DNA of 64,000 nucleotides from Corynebacterium aurimucosum ATCC 700975 (GTDB lineage: Bacteria; Actinomycetota; Actinomycetes; Mycobacteriales; Mycobacteriaceae). Where the stretch lies: NCBI RefSeq assembly GCF_007672725.1, contig NZ_VDTC01000001.1:474453-538452 (forward strand), written 5' to 3'. Position numbers and translations under genes: made by a program. Below are positions 53,852 to 63,945 of the stretch, one piece after another; within the stretch, counting starts at the first letter, position 1; each line of letters opens with the position of its first letter. The notes beneath the pieces are model-generated. The model had not been told where the DNA came from, searched no databases, and saw only the letters and a program-made list of their open reading frames with translations.

Positions 53852-55264
53852 TTAGAGGTTAATCATGTGGCCGCCGATACCCTCGGCAGCTTCCTTCATA
53901 GCCTCAGACAGCGTCGGGTGAGTATGAATGTTGCGTCCGATTTCCTCAGCGGTGAGGTCGAAGCGCTGCGCCAGGGTCAGCTCCGGCAGCAGCTCGGAAA
54001 CGTTGGAGCCCACCATGTGGCCGCCGATGAGCTCACCGAATTCGCCGTCAGCAATAAGCTTGACGAAGCCCGCGGTCTCGTTGAGGCCGGCCGCCTTGCC
54101 GTTAGCGGAGAACGGGAAGGTAGCGACCTTAATGTCGCGGTCAGCGAACTTCTCACGAGCCTGCTCCTCGGTGTAGCCGAAGGAGGCAACCTGCGGGTTG
54201 CAGAAGGTGGCGCGCGGCATGTTCATGTAGTCACCCAGCAGCTGGGTCTCAGCGCCGGCGATGACCTCAGCGGCCACGACGCCCTGCGCCTCAGCCACGT
54301 GGGCGAGCTGCAGCTTCGCGGTGACGTCACCAATGGCGTAGATGCCCTCAACGTTGGTGCGCATGTAGTCATCGATGGCGATGGCGCCGCGCTCGGTGAG
54401 CTCGACACCGGTGTTCTCCAGGCCGAAGCCCTCGGTGCGCGGAGCGAAGCCAATGGAGACCATGCAGCGGTCCACGGTCAGCGTATCGGTCTTGGAACCG
54501 TCCTTGGACTCAACCTCAACGGTGACATTGTCGCCGTTGTCCTTGATGGCGGTGGTCTTGTAGCCGGTCAGGAGCTTCACGCCGAACTTCTTGTATTCCT
54601 TGGCGATGGCCTTGGAGACATCCTTATCCTCGTTCGGCAGGACGCGGTCCATGAACTCCACGATGGTCACGTCCACGCCGTAGTTGGCCAGAACGTAAGC
54701 AAACTCCATGCCGATGGCGCCTGCGCCAACGATCACCATGGAATCCGGAGCCTCATCGTTGAGGATCTGCTCCTCGAAGGACACGATGTTGCCGCCGATT
54801 TCCACGCCCGGAAGGGAACGAACGACGGAGCCGGTGGCGATAATGCAGTTATCAAAGGTAATGGTCTTACCCTTGTCATCGCCCTCAGTAATCTCGATGG
54901 TCTTGGCGTCCTTGAAGGAGCCCAAGCCATTGATCTCCGTAATGCCGTTCTTCTTCATCAGGTAGTGCACACCCTTGACGATGCCCTCCGACACCTTGCG
55001 GGAGCGCTTGTGCGCAACGCCGAAGTCGAAAGAAACATCGCCGGAAATACCGAAGGCCTTAGCCTCATGGTTGAAGGTGTGTGCAACCTCAGCGTTCTTA
55101 AGAAGAGCCTTGGAGGGGATGCAGCCCACGTTGAGGCAGACACCACCCCAGTACTGCTTCTCAATAACGGCAACCTTCTTGCCCAGCTGGGCAGCGCGGA
55201 TGGCGGACACGTAGCCGCCGGGGCCCGCGCCGAGTACTACAACGTCAAAATGTTCATTAGTCAC
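53852..55264 (-). CDS. lpd: Dihydrolipoyl dehydrogenase
   Basis: A 470-residue flavoprotein, the E3 component of pyruvate and 2-oxoglutarate dehydrogenase complexes. The FAD motif [19 protein letters not shown] is at residues 10-28, the redox disulfide [13 protein letters not shown] has Cys43 and Cys48, and the NAD-binding stretch [20 protein letters not shown] lies near residue 180. The C-terminal catalytic HTHPTLSEA closes the active site of the partner subunit. It starts with GTG at 55264. It ends at the shared terminator with ramB. Confidence 0.96.
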   Translation of the reverse strand: MTNEHFDVVVLGAGPGGYVSAIRAAQLGKKVAVIEKQYWGGVCLNVGCIPSKALLKNAEVAHTFNHEAKAFGISGDVSFDFGVAHKRSRKVSEGIVKGVHYLMKKNGITEINGLGSFKDAKTIEITEGDDKGKTITFDNCIIATGSVVRSLPGVEIGGNIVSFEEQILNDEAPDSMVIVGAGAIGMEFAYVLANYGVDVTIVEFMDRVLPNEDKDVSKAIAKEYKKFGVKLLTGYKTTAIKDNGDNVTVEVESKDGSKTDTLTVDRCMVSIGFAPRTEGFGLENTGVELTERGAIAIDDYMRTNVEGIYAIGDVTAKLQLAHVAEAQGVVAAEVIAGAETQLLGDYMNMPRATFCNPQVASFGYTEEQAREKFADRDIKVATFPFSANGKAAGLNETAGFVKLIADGEFGELIGGHMVGSNVSELLPELTLAQRFDLTAEEIGRNIHTHPTLSEAMKEAAEGIGGHMINL

Positions 55265-55364
55265 GCCCTACAGGATACGTAACTTTAGGCTCGCTGTCCC
55301 ACCACCCCCGCCCTGCACCCGCCGGACAGCCCATAGCAGTCAGGATGCCCGGAACAGAGTCAGG

Positions 55365-55402
55365 CAAAAATAAATCCCTAACCCCCAAGACGGGGATTAG
55401 GG
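55365..55402 (-). terminator. Terminator of the 36-residue peptide gene
   Basis: On the minus strand, CCCTAATCCCC/GGGGGTTAGGG with a 5-nt loop is followed by ATTTATTTTTG. It lies 35 bp after the small peptide stop codon and isolates it from lpd. Confidence 0.85.
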
Positions 55403-55436
55403 AAAGAAAGCGAGAGCATGGCCCTCTGCAGATTAT

Positions 55437-55547
55437 TTAGAACAGACCCCAATCCAGGGCGATCTTGGAGGACGTGGAGGAGCCGGAGTGAGCGATCTGG
55501 CCCAGCACCTGGTTGATGGAGACGAGGATGGTGTCAAAAAAGTTCAT
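55437..55547 (-). CDS. 36-residue porin-like / mycomembrane-type small peptide
   Basis: The minus strand from the ATG at 55545-55547 encodes MNFFDTILVSINQVLGQI followed by AHSGSSTSSKIALDWGLF and a TAA stop. It is amphipathic, has no signal peptide, and carries a Ser/Thr-rich SGSSTSS segment. Corynebacterial mycomembrane proteins such as PorA and PorH are also very short, lack signal peptides and are O-mycoloylated on serine. It has AGAAAGAAGAAG upstream and a strong terminator of its own. Two mycolyltransferase genes lie directly beyond its promoter. Membership of the porin/ProtX-like group is inferred from size, composition and context, not from a search. Confidence 0.6.
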   Translation of the reverse strand: MNFFDTILVSINQVLGQIAHSGSSTSSKIALDWGLF

Positions 55548-55907
55548 TCTTCTTCTTTCTGTTGTTCTAGCGGCGCGTACGGCTTAATGCGGCGCCCTCC
55601 AGCGAGGCCACGGCGATGCAGGACGGTCGCCACCAAAAGCGGTCACGGTACCTAGCCCCACTAACGAAGGAGACGGCCGTTGCGTTACATAGCCCACGAA
55701 TAGGCGCGGAAAGATTATGACACGGTTTTCACTTCAATACCACCATTCACTTTTATAACTTGGTATGTTTAACCTGACTACCCTTATCTTCGGGGGTGCT
55801 GGATTACCCATCTATCAGCGCTTTTGCCCATGTCAAGGGTGGTTTGTCCGGAGCATCTTTTAAACTTGCCCCTACACTTCCGCTCATCACTTAGAAAGCG
55901 AGATTCC
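55548..55907. other. Divergent intergenic region, small peptide / mycolyltransferase
   Basis: This 360-bp region shows no gene. It must hold promoters for both the small peptide (minus) and the mycolyltransferase (plus). An AT-rich stretch around 55718-55770 (ACTTTTATAACTTGGTATG) is the likeliest promoter zone. No clear palindrome was found. Confidence 0.5.
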
Positions 55908-57344
55908 ATGAAGATTGCGCGCTCTCTCACGACGCTTGCGGCGGCCTCCGCCTTAGCCCTCGGCGCCGTCGTTTCCCCTATCGCCAGCGCATCCGACGTT
56001 AAACCGGAACAAATCAGCGGTGAGGCTTCACCGTCCGATATTTCCGAGCTCGACCTTTACACCGAACTCGAGGAGTACCTGCCCAAGGATGGGGCCGGCA
56101 ACCCATCGCCGTCCCGCGAGAAATATGAGGCTTCCTTCGACAAGCAGGTCACCTTTAAGAACGTCGACATCAAGAAAATCCCGGACAACAAAAAATGGAT
56201 GGGCTACGTCTTCAAGTACTGGGATTACCGCCACAAGGTCAAGACCATCAAGGCCACCGCTCCTGCAATGGATAACCGCGACGTCCCCCTCGCAGTGATC
56301 ACCCCGGACGGCACCTTTGATGCTTCCCGCCCTACCCTCTACTTGCTCAACGGTGCTGGCGGTGCTGAGCAGGGCATGGACTGGATTGTCTCCACCGTGG
56401 CCAAGGATCTTGATCCGAAGACGGAGAAGACTCAGGACCTCGTTCACTATTACGCCAACCGCAACGTCAACGTTGTCATCCCGCAGGCGGGTGCTTTCTC
56501 CTACTACACCGACTGGCTGACCACCCCGGACCGCAGCTACCTCAAGGGCCCGCAGAAGTGGGAGACCTTCCTAACCAAGGAGCTTCCTGGCCCGCTGGAG
56601 AAGCACATTAACGGCAACGGCAAGCGCGGCATCGCCGGCATGTCCATGTCCGCAACCTCCTCGCTGGTGCTGGCCCAGCACAACCCGAACTTCTACGATG
56701 CCATCGGCTCCTACTCCGGTTGCGCTGCTACCTCGACGCCGCTGCCGAACTTCTACTCGCAACTCACGGTGAACCGCGGTGGCGGAAGCACCGAGCAGAT
56801 GTGGGGACCAATGGGCGGTGACTACAACCGCTACAACGATGGCCTCATCAACGCCACGAAGAACAACATGGGCAACTCCAAGGTCTACGTTTCCGCCAAC
56901 TCCGGTTTGGCTGGGGCAACTGACTTGGGCTCGTCCAAGATTGATGCCTTGGGCTCGTCCCAGGCCTTCAAGTCCTCCTCCACCCTCGTGGTTGAGGGCG
57001 GCGTCATCGAAGCAGCCATGAACGCCTGCACCCATGACCTGAAGGCAAAGATGGAGCGCGAGGGCGTCGACGCGGTCTTTAACCTGCGCAACACCGGTAC
57101 CCACTCCTGGCCGGGCTGGCTGGATGACGTCAACTCCTCCTGGCCTACCTACGCACGCGCCTTTGGCCTTCCCGTCGATCCAGCTGAGCCGGTAGCGACT
57201 GCGTATTCAGCGGATGCGGAATCGGACGCTAACGAAAAGGCCGCCGATGCCGATAGTCAGGATGCGAAAAAGGCGGAGGCGGAAGCAGACACCGAAGGCC
57301 TCGCTGATTCCCTGCCAGAAGATCCTGCGGTGACCGAGCAGTAA
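55908..57344 (+). CDS. Trehalose corynomycolyltransferase with acidic C-terminal tail
   Basis: A 478-residue secreted alpha/beta-hydrolase of the antigen 85 family that moves corynomycolates between trehalose and cell wall acceptors. The signal peptide is about residues 1-28 (SLTTLAAASALALGAVVSPIASA). Motifs are YLLNGAGGAEQGMDW, PQAGAFSYYTDW, the nucleophile in GMSMSATSSLVLAQHN and the catalytic His in GTHSWPGWLDD. The last ~50 residues form an acidic Ala/Asp/Glu tail (YSADAESDANEKAADADSQD) that the sister gene lacks. The start is set at MKIARSLTT with AGAAAGCGAG upstream. Confidence 0.9.
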   Translation: MKIARSLTTLAAASALALGAVVSPIASASDVKPEQISGEASPSDISELDLYTELEEYLPKDGAGNPSPSREKYEASFDKQVTFKNVDIKKIPDNKKWMGYVFKYWDYRHKVKTIKATAPAMDNRDVPLAVITPDGTFDASRPTLYLLNGAGGAEQGMDWIVSTVAKDLDPKTEKTQDLVHYYANRNVNVVIPQAGAFSYYTDWLTTPDRSYLKGPQKWETFLTKELPGPLEKHINGNGKRGIAGMSMSATSSLVLAQHNPNFYDAIGSYSGCAATSTPLPNFYSQLTVNRGGGSTEQMWGPMGGDYNRYNDGLINATKNNMGNSKVYVSANSGLAGATDLGSSKIDALGSSQAFKSSSTLVVEGGVIEAAMNACTHDLKAKMEREGVDAVFNLRNTGTHSWPGWLDDVNSSWPTYARAFGLPVDPAEPVATAYSADAESDANEKAADADSQDAKKAEAEADTEGLADSLPEDPAVTEQ

Positions 57345-57381
57345 GCTCAATCGCCGTACCAATTGTTGAATAAGGAACGTA

Positions 57382-58461
57382 ATGAAGCGTCTTAGCTCTC
57401 TCCTCGCCGCCGGCGCGCTCAGCGCAGCCGCGCTGGTCAGCCCCGTCGCAGGTGCTGCCACCACCACCCCGCAGCAGGTTGCGGGTGACACTGCCCTATC
57501 CACCATCTCGGACCTGCAGGTCACCCCGGAGGTGGAGAGCCAGAAGTGGTATGACCACTACAAGGATGACGCCCGCGTTCTGAAGCTGGAGGCTACGTCG
57601 CCGGCGATGAACGGCCGCGCCATTCCGCTGGCTGTCATCCCGGCCAAGAACCCGGACCGCCCGACGGTCTACCTGCTCAACGGCGCTGGTTCCGCCGAGC
57701 AGGATTCCGACTGGCTGTACATGTCCGATGTCGTGGATTTCTACGCTGACAAAGACGTCAACGTTGTGGTTCCGCAGGCGGGTGCCTTCTCCTACTACAC
57801 CGACTGGCTAGAAGAGCCTAACGGCAAGTACCTCAAGGGCCCGCAGAAGTGGGAGACCTTCCTGACCAAGGAGCTTCCTGGCCCACTGGAGGAGCGTCTG
57901 AACGCAAGCAATAAGCGAGCCATCGCCGGCATGTCCATGTCCGCGACGTCCTCGCTGCTGCTTGCCCAGCACAATCAGGGCTTCTATGACGCGGTCGGTT
58001 CCTTCGCCGGCTGTGCCGCAACCGCCTACCCCACCGAGTACGAGTTCCTGCGCCTCACCGTTAACCGCGGTGGCGGCCAGCCGGAGCAGATGTGGGGGCC
58101 GATGGGCTCTGCCTACAACCGCTACAACGACGCCCTGATGAACTCCGAGAAGCTGCGCGGCACCAAGCTGTACATCTCCTCTGCATCGGGCTTCGCGGGT
58201 GAGCAGGATACGCCGTCTTATTACATCAACAAGGGATACAACCCGGCGGCTGCTTATCTGGGCTCAGCTCAGCTGCAGGTAGAAGGCGGCGTCATCGAGG
58301 CGGCCGTGAACCACTGCACCCACATGCTCAAGGCAAAGCTGGATCAGCAGAACATCCCGGCAAACTACAACTTCCGCAATGTGGGTACGCACTCCTGGCC
58401 GGGCTGGCGCGAGGACCTGGTGAAGTCCTGGCCTACCTTTGAGGAAGCCTTCAACTCCTAA
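57382..58461 (+). CDS. Trehalose corynomycolyltransferase
   Basis: A 359-residue secreted paralogue of the preceding gene, 37 bp downstream. The signal peptide is about residues 1-25 (SLLAAGALSAAALVSPVAGA). It contains YLLNGAGSAEQDSDW, PQAGAFSYYTDWLEEPNGKY, the nucleophile in GMSMSATSSLLLAQHN and GTHSWPGWREDL at the end. The two share long identical blocks (KGPQKWETFLTKELPGPLE), evidence of tandem duplication. It acts outside the cytoplasmic membrane in mycomembrane assembly. One of the pair could instead transfer mycolate to proteins, but sequence alone cannot say. Confidence 0.9.
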   Translation: MKRLSSLLAAGALSAAALVSPVAGAATTTPQQVAGDTALSTISDLQVTPEVESQKWYDHYKDDARVLKLEATSPAMNGRAIPLAVIPAKNPDRPTVYLLNGAGSAEQDSDWLYMSDVVDFYADKDVNVVVPQAGAFSYYTDWLEEPNGKYLKGPQKWETFLTKELPGPLEERLNASNKRAIAGMSMSATSSLLLAQHNQGFYDAVGSFAGCAATAYPTEYEFLRLTVNRGGGQPEQMWGPMGSAYNRYNDALMNSEKLRGTKLYISSASGFAGEQDTPSYYINKGYNPAAAYLGSAQLQVEGGVIEAAVNHCTHMLKAKLDQQNIPANYNFRNVGTHSWPGWREDLVKSWPTFEEAFNS

Positions 58462-58541
58462 ACAGCAAGCCGCGCACGTCACACCGTGCGCGCTCCCCTG
58501 GCTTCGGACAAGCCGGACAAGGGCGGTAGGATAGCGGCATT

Positions 58542-59906
58542 ATGAAGCTGCTATCCACCGCCCTTTCGCATATCTCAGCCGCTCGCGACCGCGCCGCACT
58601 CACTCGAGATAGCTACACGGGGGTGGATTTCAACCTCGGCTTCGAGGTCACCCACTATGACTTGGATCTGACCTACCGCGTGGAGCCCAACCTGCTCCAG
58701 GGTGAAGCCGTGCTCCATATTCGTGCGCTGGAGGACCTAGACAAGCTCACCCTCGACCTCGGCGGCGCTATGGTGGCTCGCCGCATCACGGCGAAGCACG
58801 CGCCGCGCGTGGCCAAATTCCGCCTGTCCGGCGGAAAGCTGCGCCTAAACTTCGCCGACATGATCGCCGAAGGCCAAGAGTTTGAGCTTTGCATTCGGTA
58901 TGGCGGAGCACCCCGCCCGCTGCGCACGCCGTGGGGTGACATCGGGTGGGAAGAAACAGAGTCAGGCTCGCTGGTGGCCAGCCAGCCCAACGGCGCGCCC
59001 AGCTGGTTCCCCTGTGATGACACCCCGTCCGCGAAGGCCACCTACGATATTCGTATCACCGCCGACGATCCTTTCGTTGTCATCTCCAACGGCAAGCTGG
59101 TCTCCCGCCGCCGCGCGGGCGGATCCATGACGCGCTGGCACTACCGCGTCAAGCACCCCATGGCCACCTATCTGGCCACGGTCCAGGTCGGCGAATACAT
59201 CGACATTCCCCTCGGCCCCAACGTCCGTGCGTGGGCACCGGCCCGCCTCAAGCAGGTAGTACTCGAAGAATTTGCCCAGCAGCAGGAGATGGTGGATTTC
59301 TACTCTGCGCTCTTTGGCCACTACCCCTTCGCCGACTACCAAGTAGTCATCACCGATGATGAGCTGGAAATCCCCCTCGAAGCCCAGGGCCTGTCTATCT
59401 TCGGCTCCAACCACGTCAAGGGCGATCACGTCTTCGAGCGGCTCATCGCGCACGAGCTCTCCCACCAGTGGTTCGGCAACTCTGTGGGCCTTTCGGAGTG
59501 GAAGGATATCTGGCTCAACGAAGGTTTCGCCTGCTACTGCGAGTGGCTGTGGTTCGAGCATGCGCATGGCCGCCCAGCACATGAATCGGCGCGCTCGCAC
59601 TATCAGGTGCTGGCCCGCAAGAAGCAGGACATCGTGCTCAGTGATCCTGGTACGCGCGATATGTTTGATGACCGCGTCTACAAGCGCGGCGCTCTGACCG
59701 TCCACGCGCTGCGCTGCCTCGTAGGCGATGAGGCCTTCTTTGCCACGGTGCGGGACTACCTCACCGCAGCGCAGCACTCGGTCGTGACCCCGGAGGACCT
59801 CATCAGCCGCATGCGCAAGGTTGCTGAGAACCCGGGTGACGTCGACAAGCTCGTGGCACAGTGGCTGGATCAACCGGCGCTGCCTCATTTCCCCACAGTC
59901 GCCTAA
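58542..59906 (+). CDS. M1-family zinc metallopeptidase (short form)
   Basis: A 454-residue aminopeptidase-like protein with the N-terminal beta-saddle and the thermolysin-like catalytic domain but without the ~400-residue C-terminal domain of PepN. The zinc motif HELSHQWFGNSVGLSEWKD and the third ligand in WLNEGFA are intact. The usual GAMEN exopeptidase motif is replaced by PLEAQG, as in several actinobacterial short M1 enzymes. No signal peptide is evident, so it is cytosolic. It precedes rmlB by 27 bp. Confidence 0.87.
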   Translation: MKLLSTALSHISAARDRAALTRDSYTGVDFNLGFEVTHYDLDLTYRVEPNLLQGEAVLHIRALEDLDKLTLDLGGAMVARRITAKHAPRVAKFRLSGGKLRLNFADMIAEGQEFELCIRYGGAPRPLRTPWGDIGWEETESGSLVASQPNGAPSWFPCDDTPSAKATYDIRITADDPFVVISNGKLVSRRRAGGSMTRWHYRVKHPMATYLATVQVGEYIDIPLGPNVRAWAPARLKQVVLEEFAQQQEMVDFYSALFGHYPFADYQVVITDDELEIPLEAQGLSIFGSNHVKGDHVFERLIAHELSHQWFGNSVGLSEWKDIWLNEGFACYCEWLWFEHAHGRPAHESARSHYQVLARKKQDIVLSDPGTRDMFDDRVYKRGALTVHALRCLVGDEAFFATVRDYLTAAQHSVVTPEDLISRMRKVAENPGDVDKLVAQWLDQPALPHFPTVA

Positions 59907-60938
<1,032 letters not shown>

Positions 60939-60944
60939 ATAGCC

Positions 60945-62309
60945 ATGAAGGTGCAGTCAACGGCCATCGAGGGCCTGCTCATTGTGGAGCTCGACGTCCA
61001 CGGCGATAACCGTGGCTGGTTCAAGGAGAACTGGCAGCGCGAAAAGATGGTGGCGTCCGGTCTACCGGACTTTCAGCCGGTGCAGAACAACGTCTCCTTC
61101 AATGCGGAGAAGGGGGTTACGCGCGGGCTGCATGCGGAGCCCTGGGACAAGCTGGTCTCCGTGGCCTCCGGCCGGGCCTTCGGCGCGTGGTGCGATCTGC
61201 GTGAGGGCTCTGCCACCTTCGGGCAGCTGGTGACCCACGAGCTGCGCGAGGACGTGGCGGTCTTCGTGCCGCGCGGCGTGGCCAACGGTTTCCAGGCGCT
61301 GGAGGCCTGCGCCTACTCCTACCTGGTCAATGACCACTGGTCCCCGGATGCGGAATACACCTGCGTCAACCTGGACATGGTGGACTGGCCGCTGGAACCA
61401 ACGGAGTTCTCAGATAAGGACAAGGAGCACCCCGCGCTTGCCGACGTCTCCCCCATGCCCCCTCGCCGCATCCTGGTCACCGGGGCCAACGGGCAACTGG
61501 GCCGCGCATTAAAGAAGTTCCTGCCTTCCGCTGGCTTGGGTGCGGTGGAGTTCTGTGGGCACGAGGATTTCGATATCACCAACCCGCCTGCACGCCCGTG
61601 GAAGCAGTACTCCGCCATCATCAACTGCGCGGCGTACAACGATGTCAACGGCGCGGAGGACGATCGCGCCGCGGCCTGGGCGGTCAATGCTTCCGCACCG
61701 GCAAAGCTCGCGCGCATTGCGGCGGAGAATAACCTGACCTTGGTGCACGTGTCTAGCGACTACATCTTTGATGGCTCTAAAGAGGTCCACTCCGAGGAGG
61801 AAATGCCTTCCCCGCTGTCGGCCTATGGGGCGTCGAAAGCCGCGGGCGATACCGCCGCGCGAACCGCCCCGCGCCACTATGTCATCCGCACCTCGTGGGT
61901 CTTCGGCGATGGTGCCAACTTCATGTCCACGATGCGCTCGCTGGCGGATAAGGGGGTCAAGCCCTCCGTCATCCATGATCAGCGCGGGCGCCCCACCTTT
62001 GCCGAGGACCTAGCCAAGGGCATCATCCACCTGCTCAAGACTAAAGCTCAGTACGGCGTGTACAACATCTCCAACTCCGGTGATGTGGTGGGCCGCGATG
62101 AGATTGCCATGGCCGTCTTCACCGGCGTGGGCCAAGACCCTGCGGATGTCACGCCGGTGAGCACCGAGCAGTACCGCGAGATTGCCGGGCCCGAAGCACC
62201 CCGCCCGAAGGAGTCCACCTTCGACCTGTCCAAGATTGAAGCCACCGGCTTTAAACCTATGAATTGGCGGGCCGCTTTGGCGCTCTACCTGGGACTTTAC
62301 CCGGCATAA
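60945..62309 (+). CDS. rmlCD: Fused dTDP-4-keto-rhamnose 3,5-epimerase / dTDP-4-keto-rhamnose reductase
   Basis: This 454-residue protein joins two enzymes. Residues ~1-170 are RmlC (cupin epimerase): GLHAEPWDKLVSVASGRAFG, FVPRGVANGFQALE. Residues ~175-454 are RmlD (reductase): RRILVTGANGQLGRALKKFL, VHVSSDYIFDGSKE, and the YxxxK pair in YGASKAAGDTAA. The fusion is typical of corynebacteria. The stop codon falls inside the first copy of the repeat that flanks the AlbA_2 gene, so the insertion lies right against the end of this gene. Confidence 0.94.
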   Translation: MKVQSTAIEGLLIVELDVHGDNRGWFKENWQREKMVASGLPDFQPVQNNVSFNAEKGVTRGLHAEPWDKLVSVASGRAFGAWCDLREGSATFGQLVTHELREDVAVFVPRGVANGFQALEACAYSYLVNDHWSPDAEYTCVNLDMVDWPLEPTEFSDKDKEHPALADVSPMPPRRILVTGANGQLGRALKKFLPSAGLGAVEFCGHEDFDITNPPARPWKQYSAIINCAAYNDVNGAEDDRAAAWAVNASAPAKLARIAAENNLTLVHVSSDYIFDGSKEVHSEEEMPSPLSAYGASKAAGDTAARTAPRHYVIRTSWVFGDGANFMSTMRSLADKGVKPSVIHDQRGRPTFAEDLAKGIIHLLKTKAQYGVYNISNSGDVVGRDEIAMAVFTGVGQDPADVTPVSTEQYREIAGPEAPRPKESTFDLSKIEATGFKPMNWRAALALYLGLYPA

Positions 62310-62363
62310 CACTCAACATAACACTTAGCTTCCCACGTGTTATGTTATGTGTTATGTTGAGTG
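62304..62363. repeat. Palindromic direct repeat, left copy
   Basis: A 47-bp stretch from 62304 is repeated with one mismatch at 63823. It begins with GCATAA, which here supplies the last codon and stop of rmlCD. Inside, CACTCAACATAACAC (62310-62324) pairs perfectly with GTGTTATGTTGAGTG (62349-62363). GTTATGT words recur in tandem on the right half. It ends 24 bp before the start codon of the AlbA_2 gene, where an autoregulatory operator would be expected. Confidence 0.8.
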
Positions 62364-62387
62364 GCATGTAGAGAGAAAGGCCTGCTC

Positions 62388-63821
62388 ATGACCCCTTCTG
62401 AGCTTGATGAGTTAATTGCACAGCTGCGAGTTATCGGCAGCGACAAGCAATCCGTAGAGGTAAAATCTTCCGTCAGCAAGGAAGTACTTTCCACGCTCAG
62501 TGCCTTCGCAAACGGGGACGGCGGGACGCTCATCATCGGCCTTTCAGAGCAGGACGGCTTCACCCCAGTTAAGAAGTTCTCTGCCTCTACTGCCCAAGAC
62601 CAATTGGAGACTCGCTGCCAACAGCTCATCCCGCCGGTCCGCCCGCAAATCGACATCATCGAATTTGAAAGCAGCAACATACTCGTCGCAGAGATCGACG
62701 AGCTTCCCGCGCGCGATAAGCCCTGCTATGTGGCCGAAAGGGGGCTGTACAAAGGGAGCTATATTCGCACCGGCGATGGTGATACGCGCCTGTCCCAGTA
62801 CGAAATAAATCGACTCGTTGAAGAGCACACGCAACCGACCTGGGATGAAGATGCCATCCCAGATGCCACGCTGGAGGACATCGAGGGTGCCGCTCTTGAC
62901 GGCTTCCTCCAAGTGCAGAAAGAGCGCCGCCCCAAGACTTTTGCGAATGGACAGGACACAGCCCTCAAACGCCTGCGAATTCTCAAGGACGGCCACCCCA
63001 CGCTGGCCTCACTTCTTGTCATGGGAGACTACCCGCAGGAGTTCTTCCCCCGATTAACGGTTACCTTCGCGCTCTTTCCCGGAACATCGAAAGGTGATGT
63101 CACCACGGGTGTCCGCCTTCTCGACAGCGCCACGCTTCACGGTACGATTCCGGAGCTGGTGAGCGAAGGCATCGACATCGTAAAGAAGAACATGCGCACC
63201 GCTGGCTTTATCGGCGACAAGTCCCGGACCGCACTTCCGGATTATCCACTGGTCGCTGTTCGTGAAGCACTAGTCAATGCGCTCATGCACCGTGACTACT
63301 CCCCGACTGCTCGCGGCAGTCAGGTGCAAATCAACATGTTCGTCGATCGCTTGGAAATCACCAATCCGGGAGGCCTATATGGCGGGGTTACGCTCCGAAA
63401 TCTTGGAGAAGCTGGTGTCAGCTCTACCCGCAATCAACGCCTTGCCACGTTCCTAGAGGACATTCCCCTACCGGAAGGCGGCGTCGCCGCAGAGAACCGC
63501 GGCACGGGCATCGCCACCATCCATCAGGCCTTAGCTGACGCACTCATGCCCAAACCGGAAATTATCAACCGGCTCGACAGCTTCACCATCATCTTCCACC
63601 GCCGCAGGGTAGCCACCCAGGAACGCTATGGCACCGCACGTGACCATGTGGAACACCTACTCCACGGCAGCCCGTCCGTATCTACAACCGAATTAGTTGA
63701 GGCTACAAAGCTCAGCCGGACAGCGGTACAGAAAGCGCTTAATGAGCTCATCCGCGATAACATCGCCGAAAAGACTGAACCCGGACGCAGCCCTAAACAG
63801 CGCTACAGGCTGCGCAAATAG
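62388..63821 (+). CDS. AlbA_2/Schlafen-domain ATP-binding transcriptional regulator
   Basis: A 477-residue protein in three parts. Residues ~10-130 are an AlbA_2 (Schlafen-type) domain (VEVKSSVSKEVLSTLSAFANGDGGTLIIGL). Residues ~270-400 are a GHKL-type ATP-binding fold (REALVNALMHRDYSP, LEITNPGGLYGG, NRGTGIATIHQAL). The last ~60 residues are a winged helix (STTELVEATKLSRTAVQKAL). The start at 62388 has AGAAAGG upstream; an in-frame GTG at 62361 lies inside the palindrome. Such proteins act as DNA-binding regulators or in defence against foreign DNA. It splits the rml locus and is flanked by repeats, so it is probably acquired. Confidence 0.85.
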   Translation: MTPSELDELIAQLRVIGSDKQSVEVKSSVSKEVLSTLSAFANGDGGTLIIGLSEQDGFTPVKKFSASTAQDQLETRCQQLIPPVRPQIDIIEFESSNILVAEIDELPARDKPCYVAERGLYKGSYIRTGDGDTRLSQYEINRLVEEHTQPTWDEDAIPDATLEDIEGAALDGFLQVQKERRPKTFANGQDTALKRLRILKDGHPTLASLLVMGDYPQEFFPRLTVTFALFPGTSKGDVTTGVRLLDSATLHGTIPELVSEGIDIVKKNMRTAGFIGDKSRTALPDYPLVAVREALVNALMHRDYSPTARGSQVQINMFVDRLEITNPGGLYGGVTLRNLGEAGVSSTRNQRLATFLEDIPLPEGGVAAENRGTGIATIHQALADALMPKPEIINRLDSFTIIFHRRRVATQERYGTARDHVEHLLHGSPSVSTTELVEATKLSRTAVQKALNELIRDNIAEKTEPGRSPKQRYRLRK

Positions 63822-63822
63822 A

Positions 63823-63890
63823 GCATAACACTCAACATAACACTTAACTTCCCACGTGTTATGTTATGTGGGAAGTTAAGTGTTATGCTC
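63823..63890. repeat. Palindromic direct repeat, right copy
   Basis: The copy shares 46 of 47 bp with the left copy, then differs. It contains a perfect 20-bp inverted repeat, arms 63836-63855 and 63868-63887, around a 12-nt loop GTGTTATGTTAT. An outer GAGCATAACAC (63821-63831) pairs with GTGTTATGCTC (63880-63890). It starts right after the AlbA_2 stop codon and ends 55 bp before rmlA. It could serve as a terminator-like hairpin, an operator, or a recombination site. Confidence 0.8.
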
Positions 63891-63945
63891 GCCAGCCCGC
63901 GCCGCCACACCCCAGCGCGAGACCCCTCCGATAAGCTTAAAGCCC

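Noticed and set aside
53822..55282. 486-codon plus-strand open frame opposite lpd.
   Set aside because: Same reason: a shadow of lpd, with shadow-like composition ([18 protein letters not shown]).
62301..63900. CRISPR-like repeats around the AlbA_2 gene.
   Set aside because: There are only two copies, separated by a full gene and not by spacers, and no cas gene is present.
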